DNA of 36,677 nt from Gammaproteobacteria bacterium (GTDB lineage: Bacteria; Actinomycetota; Acidimicrobiia; Spongiisociales; UBA4744): NCBI GenBank assembly GCA_011682695.1, contig JAACED010000029.1:1-36677 (forward strand), read 5' to 3'. The translations under genes and the position numbers were made by a program. This document shows positions 25,155 through 32,564 of the stretch, piece by piece. The notes under the pieces were generated by a model. The model saw only the letters and a list, made by a program, of their open reading frames with translations, did no database searches and was not told the DNA's origin. The first letter of the stretch is position 1. Every line of letters starts with the position of its first letter.

Positions 25155-26150
25155 TCAGGTTTCTGCCTTCGCCGCTCGTGTCATCAGGTTGAGCACGGCC
25201 TCTCGCGGGCTCTCTCCCTCGTACAGCACCTGACCCACCTGGGTCGCGATCGGCATCTCGACGCTGTACCGGCTCGCAAGGTCCAACACGGCTTTCGTGG
25301 TCTTGACCCCTTCGGCAACCATGTTCATGTCGGCGATGATGTCGTCGATCTTGCATCCTCGGCCGAGCTGCACACCGACCCGATGATTCCGGCTCTTGGC
25401 GGAAACACACGTGGCGATCAGGTCGCCCATGCCGGCCAGCCCTGCGAAGGTCCTCGGCTGTCCTCCCATGGCCGAACCGAGTCGTGTCAGCTCGGCGAGG
25501 GCACGTGTCACCAGTGTCGCCATGCTGTTGTCGCCGAACCCGAGACCTTCGGACATACCGGCAGCGATTGCCATCACGTTCTTGAGCGCGCCTGCGGTCT
25601 CGCAGCCGATCACGTCATCGTTGGTATAGACCCGAAACGTGGGACCCATGAACAGGTCTTGAAGCCGGCGAGCAAGTTCCTCGTCTTGCATGGCGATCAC
25701 CGTTGCCGCCGGCTGTCCATCCATCACCTCGGCAGCCAGGTTCGGGCCGGTGAGCACGCCAACGCGCGACGGATCATGGTCTTGGAGCACTTGGTTGGTC
25801 ACTTCGGTCATGCGCAGCAGGCTGCCCTGTTCGATCCCTTTGGTCAGGCTGAGAAGAGGTGTCTCCGCAGAGATCAGCCCTGCCATGGCCTCGATGACGG
25901 TCCGGTATCCGTGTGAGGGCACTGCCATGACGATCACGTCTGTGCCGTCGACGGCTTCGGACAGATCGCTGGTGGCGTGCAGGCCGTACGGAAGCCGGTG
26001 CCTCGGGAGGTAGTCCGGGTTCTCGCCTGTCGCGGTGATCGCCTCCGCGAGCTCAGGACGCCGAGCCCACAGGTACGTCGGATGTTCACGCGCGGCAAGA
26101 GCTGCGATGGTCGTTCCCCAGGAACCTGCTCCGATCACCGAGACTCTCAT
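25155..26150 (-). CDS. gpsA: NAD(P)-dependent glycerol-3-phosphate dehydrogenase
   Basis: The 331-residue enzyme makes sn-glycerol-3-phosphate from dihydroxyacetone phosphate for phospholipid synthesis. The N-terminal Rossmann motif is VIGAGSWGTT (residues 5-14). VMAVPSHGYR, SLTKGIE, LTGPNLAAEV and the catalytic-lysine region ETAGALKNVMAIAAGMSEG follow in the expected order, with AGMGDLIATC and the RNHRVG substrate-phosphate motif nearer the end. All are canonical for GpsA. The ATG at 26150 is preceded by AAAGAGG three to four bases away. It is divergent from ychF across 68 bases and converges on the hydrogenase operon. No odd features. Confidence 0.95.
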   Translation of the reverse strand: MRVSVIGAGSWGTTIAALAAREHPTYLWARRPELAEAITATGENPDYLPRHRLPYGLHATSDLSEAVDGTDVIVMAVPSHGYRTVIEAMAGLISAETPLLSLTKGIEQGSLLRMTEVTNQVLQDHDPSRVGVLTGPNLAAEVMDGQPAATVIAMQDEELARRLQDLFMGPTFRVYTNDDVIGCETAGALKNVMAIAAGMSEGLGFGDNSMATLVTRALAELTRLGSAMGGQPRTFAGLAGMGDLIATCVSAKSRNHRVGVQLGRGCKIDDIIADMNMVAEGVKTTKAVLDLASRYSVEMPIATQVGQVLYEGESPREAVLNLMTRAAKAET

Positions 26151-26182
26151 CACACCTCTTTGGGTCCACCGTAGTCGTGCGG

Positions 26183-26210
26183 TTTGGCTTGTCGGGATCA
26201 AAGCTACAGT
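26183..26210 (+). promoter_or_regulatory. Candidate ychF promoter (leaderless)
   Basis: TTTGGC at 26183-26188 and TACAGT at 26205-26210 are spaced by 16 bases and resemble -35 and -10 elements. The -10 ends eight bases before the ychF ATG at 26219, which implies a leaderless transcript; no ribosome-binding site is present. Confidence 0.4.
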
Positions 26211-26218
26211 GCACGGAC

Positions 26219-27292
26219 ATGGCACGCCTCGGCATCGTCGGGTTCCCGAACGTAGGTAAGACGGAACTGTTCAACGCGCTCACGGGACTCGACGCGGCGA
26301 CCGCGCCCCATCCGTTCTCGACGATATCTCCGAACATCGGGGTCGCCTCGATTCCCGACCCGGCCCTGGAGGCGGCGGCCGAGATCGAGGATTCGAAGAA
26401 GGTCGTGCATGCCGTGCTCGAGCTTCTCGACCTTCCGGCCATGGGAGCACACGGCAGCGGTCTCGGATCGCAGTTCCTCGGAAGGTTGCGGGAGGTGGAG
26501 GGGCTCGTCATGGTGTTGCGGGCCTTCGACGATGAGGGAGTACCGTCCGATGAATCCGGTACCGATGCCGCTGCACAGGCGGAGGAGCTCCTGCTCGAGT
26601 TGACGATGGCCGACGCGGACGTGTTCGAACGCCGCAGGCCGCGTATCGCCAAAGAAGCTTCTGCGGACGCCACCAAGAAACGTGCTGCCGAGGCGATCGC
26701 CGAGGCGGCAGAGTTTCTCGGGGAGGGGAGGCCACTGCGCGCCAGAGAGTGGTCTGACGCCCAACGCGACGCGTTCAGGGATCTCGCTCCGCTGACACTG
26801 CGCCCGGCGGTGTGGGTGGTGAACGTTGGTGAGGAGGAACCTGATCCTGATGCTCTCGTTCGAGACGTCTCGGCGCTGGTGCCCGGCGGCGACACGGTCG
26901 TTGCGCTTTCCGCACAGATCGAAGCCGAGGCGGCCCGGTTGGATCCGGAGGATCGGAGAGAAGTCTTTGAGGGTCTCGGAATGGGCGAAGGCGCCCTCGC
27001 GGAGATGGTGCGGGCCTCCTACGGCGCACTTGGGCTGCTGACCTTCTACACGGTCGGACCCAAGGAGTCTCACGCTTGGACGGTACGAGCAGGAGCCAGA
27101 GCACCCGAAGCTGCGGGCAAGATCCACTCTGACCTCGAGCGAGGATTCATCCGAGCGGAAATCGCTCCGATCGCCGAGGTGATTGCCGCCGGCGGATGGG
27201 ACGCCGCCAAGCACGCAGGTGTCGTGCGGGTCGAGGGCAAGGACTACGTGATGCGCGAGGGCGACGTCATCGTGGTCCGCTTCTCGGTCTGA
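26219..27292 (+). CDS. ychF: Ribosome-associated ATPase YchF (OLA1 family)
   Basis: The 357-residue Obg-superfamily P-loop NTPase has a G1 motif GFPNVGKTELFNAL (Thr-Glu replaces the usual Ser-Thr), a switch region PFSTISPNIG and a G3-like LLDLPAMGAHGSGLG. NVGEEE stands in place of NKxD, the change that gives YchF its preference for ATP over GTP. The C-terminal TGS/DUF933 domain is intact (LLTFYTVGPKESHAWTVRAG, SDLERGFIRAEI). The length matches E. coli YchF (363). It binds ribosomes and affects stress responses in other species. The start at ATG 26219 gives the normal MARLGIVGFPNVGK N-terminus. Confidence 0.92.
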   Translation: MARLGIVGFPNVGKTELFNALTGLDAATAPHPFSTISPNIGVASIPDPALEAAAEIEDSKKVVHAVLELLDLPAMGAHGSGLGSQFLGRLREVEGLVMVLRAFDDEGVPSDESGTDAAAQAEELLLELTMADADVFERRRPRIAKEASADATKKRAAEAIAEAAEFLGEGRPLRAREWSDAQRDAFRDLAPLTLRPAVWVVNVGEEEPDPDALVRDVSALVPGGDTVVALSAQIEAEAARLDPEDRREVFEGLGMGEGALAEMVRASYGALGLLTFYTVGPKESHAWTVRAGARAPEAAGKIHSDLERGFIRAEIAPIAEVIAAGGWDAAKHAGVVRVEGKDYVMREGDVIVVRFSV

Positions 27293-27314
27293 GTCCCTTT
27301 GGATCCGGATAGGG

Positions 27315-27349
27315 CGAGGCTCCGGCAAGGGGGTAGAGCCGGAGCCTCG
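27315..27349 (+). terminator. Strong stem-loop downstream of ychF
   Basis: A perfect 12-base stem (CGAGGCTCCGGC at 27315-27326 pairing with GCCGGAGCCTCG at 27338-27349) with an 11-base loop begins 22 bases after the ychF stop. It is followed by TTGCTCTCCTT rather than a clean U tract. This is the best terminator candidate in the window. The remaining 27350-27525 holds no gene; a smaller hairpin (CGGGTG/CACCCG around 27441-27460) lies ahead of the next gene. Confidence 0.65.
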
Positions 27350-27525
27350 TTGCTCTCCTTGCGAAGAGCCACAAAGGGCCGTTTTGTCGAGCAGGCGCCA
27401 GGGAGTCCATACTCGCAGCCCAATGCGCTTGTTGGGGTGCCGGGTGCGGGTAACACCCGACAGTTAGATCGTAGTAATCCCTGCGCAAACGTGTCAAAAG
27501 GCCGACGGAGCGCAATACTGCATCC

Positions 27526-28020
27526 ATGCAGGAAACACTCGAATCGTTCGCCCGGCACTTCCCTGAGCCGCTGGCAGTGCTCCTGCTGGCTGCGCTACCG
27601 GTCTTCGAGCTTCGCTTCTCGATCCCGTTCGCCGTGCATGCGTTCGACATGCCGGTGGCCCAGGCATTCCTCTGGTCGGTGATCGGCAACATCATCCCCG
27701 TCCCATTCATCCTGATGCTTCTCGGGCCGGTTACCGCATGGGCGGAGGACCATTGGGGCTGGCTGCACCGGATTCTCGACCGTCTCTTCGCCCACACACG
27801 GCGCCGTCATACCGGGCGTTTCGACCGTTTGCGCGAACTTGCCTTGATCACTTTCGTAGCCATTCCTTTGCCGATTACAGGGGCATGGAGCGGTGCACTG
27901 GCCGCGTTCGTGTTCGGAGTGGAGCGTCGCAAAGCGACGGCGCTCATCGCAGTCGGGGTGCTGATCGCCGGTGTCGTCGTCTCATTACTCACGGTGGCCG
28001 GCGTAGCCGTCTTCAATTGA
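27526..28020 (+). CDS. Putative small multi-drug export protein (PF06695-like membrane protein)
   Basis: The 164-residue membrane protein has about four hydrophobic segments. The features LPVFELRFSIPFAVHAF, FLWSVIGNIIPVPFILMLLGPV and ITFVAIPLPITGAWSGALAAFVFG match the Sm_multidrug_ex (PF06695) family, which belongs to the DedA/SNARE-associated-like group with paired re-entrant loops. The family name is historical, and direct drug export is not established. No ribosome-binding site precedes the ATG, and AATACT six bases upstream could be a -10. It converges on the SIMPL lipoprotein gene with a two-base gap and no terminator between. Confidence 0.82.
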   Translation: MQETLESFARHFPEPLAVLLLAALPVFELRFSIPFAVHAFDMPVAQAFLWSVIGNIIPVPFILMLLGPVTAWAEDHWGWLHRILDRLFAHTRRRHTGRFDRLRELALITFVAIPLPITGAWSGALAAFVFGVERRKATALIAVGVLIAGVVVSLLTVAGVAVFN

Positions 28021-28022
28021 GA

Positions 28023-28733
28023 TCAATCCGAGATCGAGAACTCGACACTCAGCGTTACCGTGACCGTCTGAGAGCCCGGCTGGATCGGTGTTGCCGCTGC
28101 TTCGAGTTCGCCTGAAGTCCGGAACATCGGGGCAGGTGGGGTTGTCACCGTTTCGCTGATCGACGTCGGGGGCCCCAACGTCATCCCAGACAACGCTGCG
28201 AGCTGCTCTGCTTTGGCCCGTGCATCCTTCCATGCCCGCTCTCGGGCTGCTTCCAGCAGAGATTCGTTGTCTTCGAGTGAGAACCGTACCCCGGAGACTT
28301 GTACGGCGTCCCCGCCTGTGGAGGTGGCAGCGTCGATGACGGAGCCGGCTGTTGCGATGTCCCGGATCTTGGCCGAGACGGTATTCGTCACCCTGTAGCC
28401 CAGCAGTATGCGGGCGTCGTTGCGGTAGTCGTACTCGGGGAAGATCGAGTAGTTGACGGTCTGGATGTCCTGCTCGGCGACACCGCCATCTTCGAGCGCA
28501 GCGATGAGCCGGTCGGCCAGAACGGCTGCCTCCTGCACGGCCTCGGTAACGGAGTCACCGCGGACACTCACCCCCAGGTCGATCGTGAGCGTGTCGGGGG
28601 TTCCGCCCACCTCACCTTGTCCGGTGACCTTGATTCCTTGCGGCGCGGTAGCCGAGGCGTTCGTGATCGTGACGTCCGGCGTGCACGCGCTCAGCAGCAA
28701 TACCGCGACTGCTCCGATCAGGATATGGCGCAT
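28023..28733 (-). CDS. SIMPL (DUF541) domain lipoprotein
   Basis: The 236-residue predicted lipoprotein has signal peptide MRHILIGAVAVLLLSAC with lipobox LLSAC. The SIMPL domain follows: IKVTGQGEVGGTPDTLTIDLGV, VQTVNYSIFPEY (as IQTVNYSIFPEY), GYRVTNTVSAKI, GVRFSLEDNESLLEAARERAWKDA and the final VTVTLSVEFSI. Each is typical of the DUF541/BP26 family, which forms periplasmic or cell-surface oligomers of unknown function. The ATG at 28733 has AAAGGAG six bases upstream; a further ten in-frame codons upstream are not part of the signal. Cell-surface anchoring via the lipobox cysteine is expected. Confidence 0.9.
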   Translation of the reverse strand: MRHILIGAVAVLLLSACTPDVTITNASATAPQGIKVTGQGEVGGTPDTLTIDLGVSVRGDSVTEAVQEAAVLADRLIAALEDGGVAEQDIQTVNYSIFPEYDYRNDARILLGYRVTNTVSAKIRDIATAGSVIDAATSTGGDAVQVSGVRFSLEDNESLLEAARERAWKDARAKAEQLAALSGMTLGPPTSISETVTTPPAPMFRTSGELEAAATPIQPGSQTVTVTLSVEFSISD

Positions 28734-28793
28734 GGGGAACTCCTTTCGGTGATGAGACGACATTGCGGCTCAGTCTGGTTCCCGAAGTAGGCT

Positions 28794-28810
28794 CGCATAC
28801 TGATTATGCG
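28794..28810. promoter_or_regulatory. Palindrome upstream of the SDR-racemase genes, possible operator
   Basis: CGCATA-CTGAT-TATGCG is a perfect six-base inverted repeat with a five-base spacer, 32 bases before the short-chain dehydrogenase ATG, in the divergent region shared with the SIMPL gene. CATACT or GATTAT within it could be a -10, so a regulator bound here (a TetR- or GntR-like repressor of fatty acid genes, for example) would block transcription. No regulator gene is in the window. Confidence 0.45.
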
Positions 28811-28842
28811 CGGGGTTCAAGTAGCGACAGGAGGTGGTTGAG

Positions 28843-29613
28843 ATGCAGATCGAAGGAGCGGTTGCGTTGGTCACGGGTGGTGCCGGTGGGCTTGGCGCCG
28901 GGGCGGCGAGGAAGCTGCTCGAGAGGGGAGCGAGAGTAGCGATCCTGGACCTGCCCGCCTCAAAAGGATCCGAAGTGGCGCACGATCTTGGATCGGATGC
29001 GGTCTTCATCCCTGTTGACGTCACCGATACGGACTCTGTCGAGGCCGCGGTCGGGGCCGTCGTTCAAACCTTCGGACGCGTCGACATCTGTGTCAACGCT
29101 GCGGGGATCATCGCCGGTCATCGTGTTGTGGCACGGGATGGGTCCGTGTTCCCTCTGGACCGGTTTCGGGCGGTCATCGATGTCAACCTGATCGGACTCT
29201 TCGACGTCACTCGCCGAGCTGCGGCTGCGATGCAGGGCAATGAGCCGAACGAGGAGGGCGAACGAGGACTGATCGTCAATGTCGCCTCGATCGCCGCGTT
29301 CGAAGGCCAGGTCGGTCAGGCGGCGTATTCGGCATCGAAGGGCGGCATCGTATCGCTGACGTTGCCGCTCGCCCGTGATCTCGCGTCGTTGGGCATCAGG
29401 GTCGTGGCGATTGCTCCCGGCATCATGGACACGCCGATGTTGGGCGTGGTGAGCGAGGAGATCAGAACCGCACTCACGAAGCTTCACGTGTTTCCGAAGC
29501 GACTGGGCACTCCGGATGACCTTGGAGCGCTGATCGTTGCCATCGCCGAGATTCCTCTGCTCAACGGGGAAGTGATCCGCCTCGACGCTGCAGCCAGACT
29601 CGGCCCGCGCTGA
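28843..29613 (+). CDS. Short-chain dehydrogenase, 3-hydroxyacyl-CoA dehydrogenase type II-like
   Basis: The 256-residue classical SDR has cofactor motif [15 protein letters not shown] near residue 10, Asp38-type acidic residue in [11 protein letters not shown] (NAD preference), and NAAG. The catalytic residues are Ser149 in VNVASIAAF and Tyr162/Lys166 in [14 protein letters not shown] and [17 protein letters not shown] at the C-terminus, together with the [20 protein letters not shown] segment, resemble HSD17B10-type 3-hydroxyacyl-CoA/steroid dehydrogenases. AGGAGG lies eight bases before the ATG at 28843. Its stop overlaps the racemase start by one base (TGATG), so both proteins probably act on the same acyl-CoA substrates. 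Confidence 0.88.
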   Translation: MQIEGAVALVTGGAGGLGAGAARKLLERGARVAILDLPASKGSEVAHDLGSDAVFIPVDVTDTDSVEAAVGAVVQTFGRVDICVNAAGIIAGHRVVARDGSVFPLDRFRAVIDVNLIGLFDVTRRAAAAMQGNEPNEEGERGLIVNVASIAAFEGQVGQAAYSASKGGIVSLTLPLARDLASLGIRVVAIAPGIMDTPMLGVVSEEIRTALTKLHVFPKRLGTPDDLGALIVAIAEIPLLNGEVIRLDAAARLGPR

Positions 29614-30734
29614 TGGGTCCCCTCCACGGTGTGACCATCATCGAGATCGGCTCGATCGGGCCAGGTCCTTTCTGTGGCATGGTGCTCTCCGATCTGGGGG
29701 CGAATGTCGTGCGTGTCGAGAGGCCCGACCCTCCGTCATATCCGGAGCTCCTGCACCGGGGCCGGGCCTCGATCGCCGTCGACCTCAAGCATCCCGAAGC
29801 CGCAGCTCTCATCCTCAGGCTCGTCGAGCAGGCAGACGGTCTGATCGAGGGCTTTCGCCCCGGTGTCGCCGAACGTCTCGGAATCGGACCGGATGCGTGC
29901 CTGGATCGCAACGTGCAGCTCGTCTACGGGCGCATGACCGGCTTTGGCCAGGAGGGGCCGTTGGCATCGGTCGCCGGCCATGACATCGACTACATCGCGC
30001 TGTCCGGCACTCTGCATCCGATCGGACTTGTCGGCGGACCTCCCGTCGTGCCACTCAATCTGCTCGGCGACTTCGGCGGCGGGGGGATGCTGCTGGCCGT
30101 CGGCATGCTCGCAGGCCTTCTCGAAGCAGCCCGGAGCGGTCGAGGCCAAGTGATCGATGCGGCAATGGTCGACGGCTCGGCGCTGCTGACGACGTTTGTC
30201 CACAGCATGGTGTCGGCAGGCTTGTGGTCGCAGCATCGCGGCGACAATCTGCTCGACGGCGGCGCACCCTTCTACGGTGTGTACGAGACGTCAGACGGCA
30301 ACTACATGGCTGTCGGAGCGTTGGAACCGAAGTTCTTCACTGAGCTGCTCGGCCGGCTCGGTCTCGACGCCGAGTCTGTTCCGAACCAGTACGACCGGTC
30401 GCAGTGGCCCCGGATGAGGGAGCTGTTCCAAGGGATCTTCGCAGCGAGGACGCGTGCGGAATGGACTGCCGTCTTCGAGACCGCAGACGCGTGTGTGGCA
30501 CCCGTGCTTTCACTCGATGAGGCTCCAACACATCCGCACAACCGTGCCAGAGACACATTCGTCGAAGTAGAGGGCAAGGTCCAGCCGGCCCCTGCACCTC
30601 GATTCAGCCGCACTGCCGTCGACATCCCCGGGCCGGTCCCGGCACCAGGTCAGGACACGGATGAGGTACTGGAGTCATTCGGTTTTCGCAGCGAGGAGAT
30701 CGCTGCACTTCACTCAGGGCGAGTCGTCTTTTGA
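29613..30734 (+). CDS. Alpha-methylacyl-CoA racemase (CoA-transferase family III)
   Basis: The 373-residue CaiB/BaiF-family protein carries the racemase rather than transferase signature. His123 in AGHDIDY and Asp153 in LLGDFGGGG sit 30 residues apart, as do the catalytic His126/Asp156 of the mycobacterial racemase MCR. The N-terminal [21 protein letters not shown] and RPGVAERLGIGPD are standard. The enzyme would epimerise (2R)/(2S)-methyl-branched acyl-CoAs so that they can enter beta-oxidation, as in degradation of branched fatty acids and sterol side chains. It is translationally coupled to the dehydrogenase gene, and a ligase gene follows 52 bases downstream. Confidence 0.92.
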   Translation: MGPLHGVTIIEIGSIGPGPFCGMVLSDLGANVVRVERPDPPSYPELLHRGRASIAVDLKHPEAAALILRLVEQADGLIEGFRPGVAERLGIGPDACLDRNVQLVYGRMTGFGQEGPLASVAGHDIDYIALSGTLHPIGLVGGPPVVPLNLLGDFGGGGMLLAVGMLAGLLEAARSGRGQVIDAAMVDGSALLTTFVHSMVSAGLWSQHRGDNLLDGGAPFYGVYETSDGNYMAVGALEPKFFTELLGRLGLDAESVPNQYDRSQWPRMRELFQGIFAARTRAEWTAVFETADACVAPVLSLDEAPTHPHNRARDTFVEVEGKVQPAPAPRFSRTAVDIPGPVPAPGQDTDEVLESFGFRSEEIAALHSGRVVF

Positions 30735-30760
30735 GCTGAGCTTCGGGCTCTCGCTATCGT
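30731..30760 (+). promoter_or_regulatory. Candidate promoter of the acyl-CoA ligase gene
   Basis: TTGAGC (30731-30736) and TATCGT (30755-30760) are separated by 18 bases, overlapping the stop codon of the racemase gene. They lie upstream of an AAGGGAGAGG ribosome-binding site for the ligase. This would allow the ligase and the genes after it to be expressed apart from the racemase pair. Confidence 0.45.
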
Positions 30761-30786
30761 GCCTTTACCCCCAAGGGAGAGGTGAG

Positions 30787-32559
30787 ATGCGGCAGTACAG
30801 GAGTCCCGGCGAGGTCAAGATCGCTCCAACCGACAACGCCTTGAGTGCGCTTCTCGTGAGAGCGGACACGCGTCCCGACGCTCCTACCCTCGCGTACCGA
30901 GACGGGGATCGCTTCGTTGACGTTTCGACCCGTGATGCCGTGGACCGGATCAACCGGATTGCCGCCGCCCTGGTCGAGGCGGGGATTCGCCCGGGCGACC
31001 GGGTGGCCGTGTTCTCGGCGACAAGGCTCGAGTACACGGTAGTCCAGTTCGCAATCTGGGCCGTAGGTGCAGTGCTCGTCACGATCTACGAGACGTCTTC
31101 TCCGGAGCAGGTCGAGTGGATCATGAGCGACAGTGGAAGCGTCGCCCTTTTCTGCGAGAACGAGCAACTGCGGTCGGTGTACGACGAAGTGTCTGCCGAT
31201 CTGGCCGCATGTGAACACGTCTTCGTCATCGAGGACGCGGGATTCGGAACGCTCGGGGCTACGGCGGGGGAATCGGCACGTGCGGAGGTTCGACGCAGAA
31301 CGGCCGGGATCTCACACGAGGATCTCGCCATGCTCATCTATACCTCGGGCACCACCGGGCGTCCGAAAGGATGCGAACTCACCCACTACAACTTCATCTT
31401 CACGGTGCGCAATGTGGTCTCCACCCTGCCGGATCTGTTCAAGGCGGAGAACTCGACACTCGTGTTCCTGCCTCTCGCCCACAGCTTCGCTCAAGTCGTG
31501 CAGGTCGCGTGCATCGCTGCAGGAGTCAAGATCGGCTATTCCACCGGGATGAAGAACCTGGTGGAGGAGTTCTCCCTCTTTCGCCCGCGGTGGGTGTTCT
31601 CGGTTCCGAGAGTCTTCGAGAAGGTGTACAACGCGGCCAAGCAGAAGGCGGACGCCGAGGGCAAAGGCAGGATCTTCGACGCTGCTGCCAAGGTCGCGAT
31701 CGACTACTCGTCCCAGGAGGCGCCAGAGCTTCAGACGAGGCTGCTGCACGCCTTCTTCGACCGGTTGGTATACAAGAAGATCCGTGACGTGTTCGGTGGC
31801 AATCTCATCTATGCGATCTCGGGTGCCGCGGCCCTCGGCGAGCGCCTCGGCCACTTCTTCAAAGGTATCGGCCTGACTGTTCTCGAAGGCTATGGACTCA
31901 CCGAGACCACGGCAGCCACGTTCTTCAACCGGCCGGACAGCATTCGGATCGGTACCGTCGGCCGGCCTACGCCGGGTATGGCGGTGGCGATCGCGGACGA
32001 CGGCGAGATCCTTCTCAAAGGCGGCTGTGTCTTTCGCGGATACTGGAACAACGAGACTGCTACCGCAGAGGCGATCGACTCCGACGGGTGGTTCCATACC
32101 GGAGATGTCGGTGACCTCGACGACGACGGCTACTTGCGTATCACCGGGAGGAAGAAGGAGATCCTGGTGACTACCGGCGGCAAGAACGTGGCGCCGTCAG
32201 TGCTCGAAGACCGTCTGCGCGCTCATCCGCTGGTCAGTCAGTGCATGGTCGTCGGCGACGCGAAACCCTTCATCGCCGCGCTCATCACGCTGGATCCCGA
32301 AACGGTGGCCGTGTGGGCCGAGCAGCGCGGGAAACCCGAAGCCGGTCTCAGCGACGATCCCGAGCTCGTCGCGGAGATCGAAGCAGCGGTGGCAGAGGCA
32401 AACAAGGCGGTCTCGAAGGCCGAGTCGATCCGTCAGTTTCGGATTCTTCCTGCCGACTTCACCATTGGTAGCGGCGAACTCACCCCTACCCTGAAAGTAA
32501 AGCGGTCGTTCGTCGGCAAGAAGTACGGCCACATCATCGACGACATCTACGGGAGCTGA
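30787..32559 (+). CDS. Long-chain acyl-CoA ligase (FadD15-like AMP-forming synthetase)
   Basis: The 590-residue adenylate-forming enzyme would activate fatty acids to acyl-CoA. It has the AMP-binding motif YTSGTTGRPKG starting at Tyr185, LPLAHSFAQVVQV, VFSVPRVFEKVYNAAK, YGLTETTAA (A5 motif), DGWFHTGDVGDLDDDGYL (A7), ITGRKKEILVTTGGKNVAP (A8) and a C-terminal Lys in ELTPTLKVKR that completes adenylation. The pattern matches the mycobacterial FadD15/bacterial long-chain ligase subgroup. GGGAGAGG precedes ATG 30787. The in-frame extension upstream lies in the racemase gene and is not used. Five bases separate it from the H+-ATPase gene. Confidence 0.93.
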   Translation: MRQYRSPGEVKIAPTDNALSALLVRADTRPDAPTLAYRDGDRFVDVSTRDAVDRINRIAAALVEAGIRPGDRVAVFSATRLEYTVVQFAIWAVGAVLVTIYETSSPEQVEWIMSDSGSVALFCENEQLRSVYDEVSADLAACEHVFVIEDAGFGTLGATAGESARAEVRRRTAGISHEDLAMLIYTSGTTGRPKGCELTHYNFIFTVRNVVSTLPDLFKAENSTLVFLPLAHSFAQVVQVACIAAGVKIGYSTGMKNLVEEFSLFRPRWVFSVPRVFEKVYNAAKQKADAEGKGRIFDAAAKVAIDYSSQEAPELQTRLLHAFFDRLVYKKIRDVFGGNLIYAISGAAALGERLGHFFKGIGLTVLEGYGLTETTAATFFNRPDSIRIGTVGRPTPGMAVAIADDGEILLKGGCVFRGYWNNETATAEAIDSDGWFHTGDVGDLDDDGYLRITGRKKEILVTTGGKNVAPSVLEDRLRAHPLVSQCMVVGDAKPFIAALITLDPETVAVWAEQRGKPEAGLSDDPELVAEIEAAVAEANKAVSKAESIRQFRILPADFTIGSGELTPTLKVKRSFVGKKYGHIIDDIYGS

Positions 32560-32564
32560 TCCAC

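Noticed and set aside
27400-27525. Possible tRNA or known riboswitch before the PF06695 gene
   Set aside because: No T-loop consensus, no cloverleaf and no conserved riboswitch core could be found by eye.
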